DNA of 64,000 bases from Dissulfurispira thermophila (GTDB lineage Bacteria > Nitrospirota > Thermodesulfovibrionia > Thermodesulfovibrionales > Dissulfurispiraceae). The notes beneath the pieces are model-generated. The model searched no databases, was not told the DNA's origin, and was given only the letters and a program-made list of their open reading frames with translations. Shown here piece by piece: positions 34,576 through 42,013 of the stretch (the first letter of the stretch is position 1; every line of letters starts with the position of its first letter). The stretch lies in contig NZ_AP022873.1 in assembly GCF_014701235.1 (NCBI RefSeq), forward strand, positions 2,306,876-2,370,875, given 5' to 3'. The position numbers and the translations under genes are program-made.

Positions 34576-36315
34576 ATGAGAAGATTTGGTATGAGATTTC
34601 TCATTTTTTTGCAATTGATTGCAGCCATAATAGCGGTAATTCCTTCATCTGTGCATTCCGGCGAGATCGTCATAAAACCTGGAAAATTCGACCATTTTAA
34701 TATCTCCATGCCTGATAAAATAATAGCAGGTGAAGATGTTGCAATAAAATTGCAAGCAGTAGACGCCTTTAATAATGTTATCACCAATTTCGGAGAGACA
34801 GGAAAAGAATTTCATGCAACAGTCACTGGCTCTGCCTCAATAAATCCTGCAACATTTAAATCAACAGCCTTTGTGAATGGGACCCTGACGCTAACTGTTT
34901 CAGATAAAGTTGCTGAGACCATTAATCTTTCTGTGAAGGAAAGCGGCATTCCTATTCCTATCATGTCAAAGGATTTAATTATAACCCCAAATAAACTCAG
35001 CTCATTTATGATAAAAGGACCGAGAACTGCCCATGCAGGTGAAAAATTCGATATAAAAATTATTGCAAAGGATTCATTTGGAAATACTGTGTTAGAACCG
35101 ATCTTTGGGAAAAATATGAATCTTATTTTCAAGGGTAATGCTGAACCAAAAGTTGATATGCCTTCAATCCCTGACTTTAAAAATGGTATATGCTCAATCA
35201 CGCTTGTATCACAAAAGGCAGGCACTGCAATAGTTGAGGCAAAGGATTTGATAACAGGGAGTTCAGGAACAAGTGAAAAGATCGAAATAACAAGCGGCCC
35301 TGTAAATTCATTCAGGGTCTTTGTTCCCAAAGAGGTTATCGCGGGTGAGCCCTTTGAGGTATCAGTAGTAGCTGTTGATCGCTTTGGTAATGTTGTATCG
35401 AATTATTCATCAATAGGCAGTGGGATAGCAATTGCATCATCAGGGAAATTAAAACCCTTTCCATCCTCTTTACCCGCCTATGAATTCGTAAACGGACAGG
35501 CCAAATTCGATCTCAGATATGATGCAGCAGAAGATATAACTATAACCATTACAGAGATAGGCAAAGCACAGAAAGGTACAAGCGAAAGCATAAAAGTGAT
35601 CTCTCCTATACCAGAAAGATATGAGATTACAACTCCAGATTCTGCAGTAGCGGGGCAGAAATTCAAGATAAAAATAACAGTTTATAACCAGCTTGGAAAT
35701 GTAATCAGAAATTACAATTTAGTAGGCCCTGATGTTCAGCTTTCCACAACCGGGACAGGAACACTCTTGCCAAACAGGATACCTGCATCTGAGTTTGTGA
35801 ATGGTACAGCAGTAGTCGAGGTGCAGTATAACAAGTCAGAAGCCTTCGCAATTACCGCCGGCCCTGTAAAAACCCCTGCTGTAAAAAAAGTAGCAGCCGC
35901 ACCATCTAAACAGCCCTCAAAGACAGTAACACATGCAAAAGAGACGAAAAAGTCAAAAAAAGATAAAGAAAAGAAAGCAGAGGCAAGGACACTTGAAATT
36001 ACAAATGTATCTCTTGTTGAACCAAAGAAAAAATCTACCATCTCGATACATATCCCAAATCTTGACTCAACAGTAAAATATAGTGCATTTACAGAAACAA
36101 TAGAAGGTAAAAAATGGATTATTGTCAAGATAAAACCAGCCGTTAGTAAAATAGAAAAAACCATAAAGTTCGAGTCATCTTTTGTTGGCAATGTTATGGT
36201 AGAAGAAGACAAAAAAGATAAAGGTGCTGTGCTTGTTAAAATTGAACAATTAAAACCTGCAAGATTTCATGTGGCAAAAGAGAAAAATACCCTTGTCGTT
36301 ACTTTGAAACACTAA
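34576..36315 (+). CDS. Secreted Ig-like repeat protein with C-terminal AMIN-like domain
   Basis: 579 residues. A signal peptide (about 1-32, ending VHSG) is followed by four tandem repeats of about 105 residues, each with A-G-E/Q-x-F-D/K-I-K-I...A-x-D-x-F-G-N-V-V (starting near residues 35, 140, 245 and 345). These are bacterial Ig-like/invasin-type folds. A lysine/alanine-rich linker (about 438-472) precedes a C-terminal beta domain (LEITNVSLVEPKKKSTISIH) resembling AMIN domains, which bind peptidoglycan or sit in PilQ and amidases. Periplasmic or cell-surface location is likely. It is not recognised as a named protein. It has its own promoter-like element and a terminator-like hairpin. Confidence 0.65.
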   Translation: MRRFGMRFLIFLQLIAAIIAVIPSSVHSGEIVIKPGKFDHFNISMPDKIIAGEDVAIKLQAVDAFNNVITNFGETGKEFHATVTGSASINPATFKSTAFVNGTLTLTVSDKVAETINLSVKESGIPIPIMSKDLIITPNKLSSFMIKGPRTAHAGEKFDIKIIAKDSFGNTVLEPIFGKNMNLIFKGNAEPKVDMPSIPDFKNGICSITLVSQKAGTAIVEAKDLITGSSGTSEKIEITSGPVNSFRVFVPKEVIAGEPFEVSVVAVDRFGNVVSNYSSIGSGIAIASSGKLKPFPSSLPAYEFVNGQAKFDLRYDAAEDITITITEIGKAQKGTSESIKVISPIPERYEITTPDSAVAGQKFKIKITVYNQLGNVIRNYNLVGPDVQLSTTGTGTLLPNRIPASEFVNGTAVVEVQYNKSEAFAITAGPVKTPAVKKVAAAPSKQPSKTVTHAKETKKSKKDKEKKAEARTLEITNVSLVEPKKKSTISIHIPNLDSTVKYSAFTETIEGKKWIIVKIKPAVSKIEKTIKFESSFVGNVMVEEDKKDKGAVLVKIEQLKPARFHVAKEKNTLVVTLKH

Positions 36316-36346
36316 TAAAAGACAAGTAACAAAAATAATCAAGAGG

Positions 36347-36380
36347 TTATAGGCTATAGATAAAACTCTATGGCCTATAA
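36347..36380 (+). terminator. Terminator-like hairpin after the Ig-repeat gene
   Basis: TTATAGGCTATAGA (36347-36360) and TCTATGGCCTATAA (36367-36380) pair over 14 bp with one G-U, loop of six. The following TCTGTTTTGC is a weak T-tract. A second small hairpin (CCCTT/AAGGG) lies near 36406-36420. Confidence 0.6.
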
Positions 36381-36449
36381 TCTGTTTTGCTACTTTATCA
36401 GTGAGCCCTTGCTTAAAGGGACTTTGTCTCTCAAGGCTTAAACTTAATT

Positions 36450-37364
36450 ATGGGATTCTTAGACAAACTAAAATCAAGTCTTACAAAGACAAAAAAGAAT
36501 ATTGTTGAAAGGGTTGAGTCAATACTTCTTGGCAGAAGTATTGACGAATCAGTTATTGATGACATTGAAGAAGTTCTCATAACATCAGATGTTGGAACCG
36601 AGGCAACAAACGAAATAATCACTCTTCTCAGAGAAAAAATAAAAGTAGGCGAGATAAAGAATTCGGAAGATGTAAGGTCTTATTTGAAGACTGAGATGGC
36701 TTTATTGCTTGGTAAACCACAGCCTCTTATCCCATTTGGAGAAAAGCCTTTTGTGATTTTAGCTGTTGGCGTTAATGGTGTAGGCAAGACCACAACTATT
36801 GGCAAGCTTGCGTCAAGATTCATATCAGAAGGAAACTCTGTAATCCTTGCTGCAGCAGATACATTCAGGGCTGCTGCAATTGAGCAACTCGAGATATGGG
36901 CAAAGCGATCAGGAGCAGATATAATAAAGCATCAGAGCGGCTCTGACCCTGCTGCTGTTGCCTTTGATGCAGTAGAGGCTGCGAAAGCAAGGGGAGTCGA
37001 TATAGTGATTATTGATACAGCGGGAAGACTCCATACAAAGAGCCAATTAATGGATGAACTTAAAAAGATCAACCGTGTTATAAAAAAATCCATACCTGAT
37101 GCACCACAAGAGATTTTACTTATAGTAGATGCCACCACAGGGCAGAACGCATTAAGACAGGCACAAATATTCAACGAGGCAATAGGAATAACGGGCATTG
37201 CCCTTACAAAACTCGACGGCACTGCAAAAGGTGGGATTATCTTTGCAATAAAAAAGGAGCTTGGCATACCTGTGAGGCTTATAGGTGTTGGTGAAGGAGT
37301 TGATGATCTAAAGGACTTTGACCCAGAGGACTTTGTTGCAGCACTGTTTGACTATAATCAGTAA
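36450..37364 (+). CDS. ftsY: Signal recognition particle receptor FtsY
   Basis: 304 residues with NG domains only. The N domain is helical (1-95); the G domain has GVNGVGKTTTIGKLA, DTFRAAA, DTAGRLHTKSQLMDEL and TKLDGTAKGG. It docks SRP-bound ribosomes at the membrane. It lacks the long acidic N-terminal extension of E. coli FtsY, as usual for many bacteria. No ribosome site is obvious; a terminator-like hairpin precedes it. Confidence 0.95.
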   Translation: MGFLDKLKSSLTKTKKNIVERVESILLGRSIDESVIDDIEEVLITSDVGTEATNEIITLLREKIKVGEIKNSEDVRSYLKTEMALLLGKPQPLIPFGEKPFVILAVGVNGVGKTTTIGKLASRFISEGNSVILAAADTFRAAAIEQLEIWAKRSGADIIKHQSGSDPAAVAFDAVEAAKARGVDIVIIDTAGRLHTKSQLMDELKKINRVIKKSIPDAPQEILLIVDATTGQNALRQAQIFNEAIGITGIALTKLDGTAKGGIIFAIKKELGIPVRLIGVGEGVDDLKDFDPEDFVAALFDYNQ

Positions 37365-37456
37365 TCAAGAAAAACTGACACAGCTAATTGCTAACTTAAA
37401 TGCCTTTTTGCGAATTTAGGTTTGAGTAATGCCTTGTGGTATAATCTATAAGAATA

Positions 37457-37530
37457 GCGCCTGTAGCTCAGTGGATTAGAGCATCGGCCTCCGGAGCCGA
37501 GGGTCGGGGGTTCGAATCCTCTCAGGCGCG
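37457..37530 (+). tRNA. tRNA-Arg (anticodon CCG)
   Basis: A 74-nt cloverleaf. The acceptor stem is GCGCCTG/CAGGCGC, the anticodon stem-loop TCGGCCTCCGGAGCCGA with CCG, and the T-arm CGGGGGTTCGAATCCTCTC-like with a mismatch at its base. The discriminator is G; CCA is not encoded. Its 3' end abuts the convergent ribBA stop codon. Confidence 0.95.
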
Positions 37531-38745
37531 TTAAACATTTTCGAGCATATGCCCTAACTTCTTTTTCTTTGTTTTCAGATAAACAATATTTTTATCATGG
37601 GGTTTTGATTCCACTGATACCCTTTCAACGACCTTAAGACCATAACCTTCGAGTCCTACTATTTTCTTAGGATTATTTGTCATAAGCCTCATTTTTCTGA
37701 CACCAAGATCAACGAGTATCTGTGCACCAATACCGTAGTCGCGAAGATCAGGCTTAAACCCAAGTTTAATATTAGCCTCCACAGTGTCAAGTCCTTTATC
37801 TTGAAGTTCGTAAGCCTTTAGTTTATTGGCAAGCCCTATGCCTCGTCCTTCTTGTCTCATATAAAGAAGCACTCCCTTGCCCTCTTTTCTTATCATATCC
37901 ATTGCCTTGTGCAACTGGTCTCCGCAGTCGCACCTCTTTGAACCAAAGACATCTCCTGTAAGGCATTCAGAATGGACTCTAACAAGGACTTTATCATCGG
38001 GCTTAATCTCTCCTTTTACAAGTGCTATATGAATATTTGGATCAACATCATTTGCATATGCTATGGCTGTAAAGTCACCTCCATACTCTGTTGGCATCTG
38101 GACAGTAGCAATCCTCCTTACAAACCTTTCTGTCCTCATTCTGTACTGGATAAGGTCTTTTACTGTTATTATCTTCATGCGATGCCTTTCTGCAAATTCC
38201 ATCAGTTGCGGAACTCGTGCCATTGTCCCGTCGTCATTCATTATCTCGCATATAACACCTGCAGGATACATCCCCGCAAGTCGGGCAAGGTCAACAGAGC
38301 CCTCGGTCTGGCCTGCCCTCTGCAAGACCCCCCCTGGTTTTGCCCTGAGAGGAAATACATGTCCGGGTCTTGCAAGGTCTTCTGGTTTTGTTTGTGGATT
38401 TATTGCTGTAAGTATAGTAACAGCCCTGTCATATGCAGATATTCCTGTTGAAACACCTTTTTTAGCCTCAATAGATACTGTAAATGCAGTGCCAAATGAA
38501 GATGTATTATCATCTGTCATCATAGGGAGTTTCAGTTCTTCAACTCTTTGAGGGGTAAGAGAAAGGCAAATAAGTCCCCTACCATATTTTGCCATGAAGT
38601 TTATTGCCTCCGGGGTAATCTTTTCAGCAGCCATACACAGGTCACCTTCGTTTTCTCTATCTTCATCATCAACAAGGATAACCATCTTTCCTTTTGCTAT
38701 ATCTTCAATAGCCTCTTCTATAGTATTGAATTTATATTTTTCCAT
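37531..38745 (-). CDS. ribBA: Bifunctional DHBP synthase / GTP cyclohydrolase II
   Basis: 404 residues. The N-terminal RibB half (about 1-203) has [11 protein letters not shown], the acidic metal site, and [16 protein letters not shown]. The C-terminal RibA half (about 204-404) has [17 protein letters not shown] with the three zinc cysteines and [12 protein letters not shown]. It makes butanone phosphate and starts riboflavin synthesis from GTP. The ribosome site is GAGGAA. No FMN riboswitch was recognised upstream; instead a 166-bp inverted-repeat element lies in the 5' region. Confidence 0.96.
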   Translation of the reverse strand: MEKYKFNTIEEAIEDIAKGKMVILVDDEDRENEGDLCMAAEKITPEAINFMAKYGRGLICLSLTPQRVEELKLPMMTDDNTSSFGTAFTVSIEAKKGVSTGISAYDRAVTILTAINPQTKPEDLARPGHVFPLRAKPGGVLQRAGQTEGSVDLARLAGMYPAGVICEIMNDDGTMARVPQLMEFAERHRMKIITVKDLIQYRMRTERFVRRIATVQMPTEYGGDFTAIAYANDVDPNIHIALVKGEIKPDDKVLVRVHSECLTGDVFGSKRCDCGDQLHKAMDMIRKEGKGVLLYMRQEGRGIGLANKLKAYELQDKGLDTVEANIKLGFKPDLRDYGIGAQILVDLGVRKMRLMTNNPKKIVGLEGYGLKVVERVSVESKPHDKNIVYLKTKKKKLGHMLENV

Positions 38746-38772
38746 TTTTATTCCTCCTCAACCTTAACCTGT

Positions 38773-38794
38773 CTTTTCGCAGTGTCTGTCATCT
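38773..38794 (-). repeat. Lone terminal-repeat unit beside copy B
   Basis: CTTTTCGCAGTGTCTGTCAT followed by CT, the reverse complement of the 22-bp element end, 27 bp from copy B. It corresponds in order and orientation to 34354-34375 at copy A. Confidence 0.75.
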
Positions 38795-38821
38795 AAAATC
38801 AGCTTAATCCAGTTATCAATT

Positions 38822-38987
38822 AGATGACAGATACTGCGAAAAGGCTTTAAACTCCGCACTTGTAACTACATCTATCTTGAATCCGTCACCACCTATTAGT
38901 GAATACTTGTTGAGTAATACATTTATAGTCTCCTCATATACACTTGAACCAACACTTTTTAAAGCCTTTGAGCAGTGTCTGTCATCT
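38822..38987 (-). mobile_element. 166-bp MITE-like element, copy B
   Basis: Inverted ends AGATGACAGATACTGCGAAA and (read from the other side) AGATGACAGACACTGCTCAA extend to 30 bp with three mismatches. It is about 93 percent identical to copy A and exactly as long. Flanking bases T and A make the outer ends read TAGATGACAG...CTGTCATCTA. It is inserted 77 bp upstream of the ribBA start, so it probably affects or lies within the ribBA leader. Confidence 0.8.
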
Positions 38988-39064
38988 AATAACCTCAATA
39001 TCAAAGCCTAAAGGGACCATGTCCCTATTGAGTATAACAAATATGTGGAAAAAACTGAAAGTTC

Positions 39065-39073
39065 TGGTATAAT
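39065..39073 (+). promoter_or_regulatory. Extended -10 promoter immediately before the GAF/PAS gene
   Basis: TG-G-TATAAT (TG at 39065-39066, TATAAT at 39068-39073). The ATG of the gene begins 10 bp after the -10 element, so transcription would start at or within two to three bases of the start codon. That would make a leaderless mRNA. Confidence 0.5.
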
Positions 39074-39082
39074 TAGTTCAAT

Positions 39083-39943
39083 ATGGAACAGCTTTCTTTA
39101 AAACAGGATAAGTTTTTTGACATTCTAAGCACCATACTCTCCACCCTTGATATAGACGAGGTGCTCACAACTGTTGTCAAAGAGATAAAAACACTCCTTA
39201 GTGCTGACAGATGCACCCTTTTTCTTGTTGATAAAGACAATAATGAGCTTTACTCAAAGGTCCTTCAGGCAGACAATCTCGTAGAAATAAGGGTTCCAAT
39301 TACTCGCAGCAGCCTTGCGGGCTATACATCTATGACAGGGAATGTCCTGAATATAAAGGATGCCTATGATAACAAAGAGCTAAAATCTATAGACAGTGAA
39401 TTGTGTTTTGACAAGAGATGGGATGAAAAGAGCGGCTATAGAACAAAAAGTGTCCTTGCAATTCCTGTGAAGGCAAAAGGCGAGATTGTAGGAGTATTTC
39501 AGGCACTCAATAAACCTGATGGTTTTTCTGACATGGATATTCAAATAATGGAGCAACTCGCATTTCTCCTTGGTATTGCTGTTAATAATGCACTCTCATA
39601 TCAGATCATTGAAGAAGAGAAAAAGCTCAGGGAATATATTATTGATGATATAGAAGAAGGCATCTGCATTATTGATGCAAAAAAAAGGATTATATCTTCA
39701 GCAAACAGATTCCTGGAAGTAATGAGCGGCATGCGGTATTTAGTAGATAATATGATCGGGCATGATTTTTTTGAAATATTCCCCCAGCTTTCAGATACAC
39801 AGTTAGAAGAAAAAGTGAATGAGGCAATTAGAGACGGATTCAAAAAAATAGCACTGCTCGAAGTACTAGAGGTAAAAATCATTCCTTATCTGGATGAAAA
39901 AGCAAAGGTCAGGAAATTAATACTCATTTTTACGAGGGTATAG
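39083..39943 (+). CDS. GAF-PAS sensory protein
   Basis: 286 residues. A GAF domain covers about 10-170 (DRCTLFLVDKDNNELYSKV, KSVLAIPVKAKGEIVGVFQALNK). A short coiled coil and a PAS domain follow (about 188-285; IIDDIEEGICIIDAKKRIIS). No output domain is present, so it must act through a partner. Its TAG stop overlaps the GTG start of the PilB/GspE-type ATPase, which suggests it senses a ligand for pilus or secretion control (inference). No ribosome site precedes the ATG, consistent with a leaderless message. Confidence 0.85.
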   Translation: MEQLSLKQDKFFDILSTILSTLDIDEVLTTVVKEIKTLLSADRCTLFLVDKDNNELYSKVLQADNLVEIRVPITRSSLAGYTSMTGNVLNIKDAYDNKELKSIDSELCFDKRWDEKSGYRTKSVLAIPVKAKGEIVGVFQALNKPDGFSDMDIQIMEQLAFLLGIAVNNALSYQIIEEEKKLREYIIDDIEEGICIIDAKKRIISSANRFLEVMSGMRYLVDNMIGHDFFEIFPQLSDTQLEEKVNEAIRDGFKKIALLEVLEVKIIPYLDEKAKVRKLILIFTRV

Positions 39944-41676
39944 TGGCATTTAAAAGACCGACAGGGAAAAGTTTTGAAGAACTGCTCATAGAAAAGGGCA
40001 TCCTGACAAAAGAGAAACTACAGGAACTCCTTACAAAAGTAACAAAAGAAAAAAAGAGCCTTGAACAGCTTTTGTTGGAGTCAGGATTTTCTGAAGAAAA
40101 GATAGCTGCTGTAAAGGCAGAATATCTTGGATATGAATTCATTGACCTTTCATCCTATCCACAGCCGCCTGCTGATTTATTAAAACACATAAAGCCTGCA
40201 TATGCAAAAAACTACAAGGTAATTCCTATAAGATATGAAGATGATGTCCTAACTGTTGCAATGGCTGAGCCAAGAGATTTCATGGCGCTTGAGGAGGTTA
40301 TTCGCCTTTATAAAGATGCAAAGTTCAGGATAAAGGACTCCAGAGTCATTATGACCACAACAAAACAACTCTTTTCTGCCATAGAAAAATTTTATGCCTT
40401 ACCAAAAGAAGAAATAGGGATGGGGAACATATTGTCCCAACTTGCAGAGACTTATAAGCCTGAAATAGAAGTAGCAGAGGTTGCAAGGGAAGATGCCACA
40501 GAAAACAGCGCACCAATTGTAATGCTTGCAAATAAGATAATTGAAGAGGCATTTCAGAAAAGGACAAGCGATATACACCTTGAACCCGCGATAGACCACC
40601 TGCGTGTCAGGTACCGCATAGATGGGGAGCTAACAGAGGTGATGCGTGTGCCAAGATATGCGCAAGATGCACTTATTACAAGATTTAAGATAATGTCTGA
40701 CATGAGGATAGATGAAAGGCGCCAGCCACAGGATGGAAGAATAGACTTTACCAAGTATAATCCAGCAGTTGAGATAGACCTCCGTGTCTCTACTGTTCCA
40801 ACACCTCATGGAGAAGACATAGTAATGAGGATACTCGATAAAAAGAGTTCTATCCTTTCTCTGGATATGCTCGGATTCAATGAACACAACATGAAATTGT
40901 ATAAAGATGCAATAGCCTCTCCATACGGCATTATCCTCCATGTAGGACCCACGGGGAGCGGAAAAACAACAGCGCTTTATGCTGCACTGAAGTCTATGGA
41001 CACGCCTGATGTAAAGATAGTCACTGCTGAAGACCCTGTTGAATATACACTTGGGGGGCAGATTATACAGAGCAATATAAACCCTGCAGCAGGTTATACA
41101 TTTGCAAAGGCAATAAGGGCATTTATGAGGCATGACCCTGACATTATCTTGATAGGAGAAATCAGAGACCTTGAAACAGCAAAGACCGCTGTAGAGGCAT
41201 CATTGACAGGGCATCTTGTTTTTTCCACCCTTCACACAAATGATGCTGTAGGCACTGTCACAAGACTTACAGAGATGGGCATAGAATCATATCTCGTTGC
41301 TGACTCCCTGCTTTTGGTCTGTGCACAGAGGCTTATGAGAAGGATATGCAAGAAGTGCAAGGAATCTTATATTGCAACAGACGAAGAAGAGGAGATCACA
41401 AAAGGAGACATCAAAGCCGGGACAACACTTTACAAAGGAAAAGGCTGTGATGCATGTGAAGGCACAGGATACAAGGGACGCACGGGTGTTTATGAAATAC
41501 TATCTATGAACAGAAAACTCCGAAGCCTTTTGATAAAAGGTGCATCAACAGAGGAATTAAGAAAGGCAGCCATCGAAACAGGTATGAGGACACTCAGACA
41601 AGATGCAATAGAAAAGGCCCTGACAGGTGTCAGCACTGTAGAAGAGGTTGTATCAACTACACTGGCAGAAGCATAA
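39943..41676 (+). CDS. Type IV pilus/type II secretion assembly ATPase (PilB/GspE family)
   Basis: 577 residues with a GTG start. An N-terminal MshEN-type domain is at about 1-150 (FEELLIEKGILTKEKLQELL). The ATPase core has Walker A VGPTGSGKTTALYA, Asp box SDIHLEPA, and Walker B-like HDPDIILIGEIRDLETA. The zinc tetracysteine CKKC...CDACEGTGYKGRTGVYE is present. The MshEN domain of such ATPases can bind c-di-GMP. The other pilus or secretion genes are not nearby, so PilB and GspE cannot be separated. Confidence 0.92.
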   Translation: MAFKRPTGKSFEELLIEKGILTKEKLQELLTKVTKEKKSLEQLLLESGFSEEKIAAVKAEYLGYEFIDLSSYPQPPADLLKHIKPAYAKNYKVIPIRYEDDVLTVAMAEPRDFMALEEVIRLYKDAKFRIKDSRVIMTTTKQLFSAIEKFYALPKEEIGMGNILSQLAETYKPEIEVAEVAREDATENSAPIVMLANKIIEEAFQKRTSDIHLEPAIDHLRVRYRIDGELTEVMRVPRYAQDALITRFKIMSDMRIDERRQPQDGRIDFTKYNPAVEIDLRVSTVPTPHGEDIVMRILDKKSSILSLDMLGFNEHNMKLYKDAIASPYGIILHVGPTGSGKTTALYAALKSMDTPDVKIVTAEDPVEYTLGGQIIQSNINPAAGYTFAKAIRAFMRHDPDIILIGEIRDLETAKTAVEASLTGHLVFSTLHTNDAVGTVTRLTEMGIESYLVADSLLLVCAQRLMRRICKKCKESYIATDEEEEITKGDIKAGTTLYKGKGCDACEGTGYKGRTGVYEILSMNRKLRSLLIKGASTEELRKAAIETGMRTLRQDAIEKALTGVSTVEEVVSTTLAEA

Positions 41677-41758
41677 AATAATTTATAACTGAAAATCGGT
41701 GAAGTGATAAAGAGGTTAGCCATTCGGATTAATTTAAGATTTAAAGTTCAGGCTTTGA

Positions 41759-41822
41759 AAATAAGAGATGCTTCACTTCGAGATTCTTCAGTAGCTTCGC
41801 TCCTTCAGAATGACAGATAGTG
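41759..41822. repeat. 64-nt dispersed repeat, copy 2
   Basis: One mismatch to 24031-24094 over 64 nt, same orientation. It contains CTTCGAGATTCTTCAGTAGC and CAGAATGACAGATAGTG. The near identity across 17.7 kb indicates recent copying. Confidence 0.88.
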
Positions 41823-41848
41823 AAGGGGTGAAGAGGTGAAGGGGATAA

Positions 41849-41968
41849 CGTCTTCGGTGATTCAAAGTTGAAGGTTTAAAGTTTAAGATTTGAGATTTAA
41901 AATTCAAGATTGGATTTTATCTTCAGCTATTTGAATTTTGAATTTTAAATCTTGAATCGCCGAAGACG
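41849..41968. repeat. 120-bp inverted-repeat element ending in CGCCGAAGACG
   Basis: Ends CGTCTTCGGTGATTCAA (41849-41865) and TTGAATCGCCGAAGACG (41952-41968) are inverted repeats with one mismatch in 17. The AT-rich interior (TTTAAGATTTGAGATTTAAA versus AATTTTGAATTTTAAATCTT) continues the pairing. It shares a 35-nt segment with 62422-62456. Single arms of this family occur at 34081, 34329 and 50860. Confidence 0.8.
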
Positions 41969-42013
41969 TAAGAGGGAATGCTCATTAACTCATATATCAT
42001 ATGAACTTTGAGT

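Larger units (their letters stand above)
38746..39082. other. Divergent spacer between ribBA and the GAF/PAS gene
   Basis: 337 bp, mostly made of a lone element end (38773-38794) and the 166-bp element copy B (38822-38987). An extended -10 promoter (39065-39073) reads toward the GAF/PAS gene. The arrangement (minus-strand gene, element, plus-strand gene) is the same as at copy A. Confidence 0.8.
41677..42013. other. Spacer with two repeat elements
   Basis: 337 bp. It holds the second copy of the 64-nt repeat (41759-41822), a GTGAAGAGGTGAAGGGG run (41822-41844) and a 120-bp inverted-repeat element (41849-41968). No coding region seen. Confidence 0.8.

Noticed and set aside
38746-39000. FMN riboswitch upstream of ribBA
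   Set aside because: The region is mostly occupied by the 166-bp element and none of the conserved RFN motifs were seen.
38816-39004. 62-codon ORF spanning element copy B
   Set aside because: Most differences from copy A change the amino acid and the ends are inverted repeats, so it is treated as non-coding mobile DNA.
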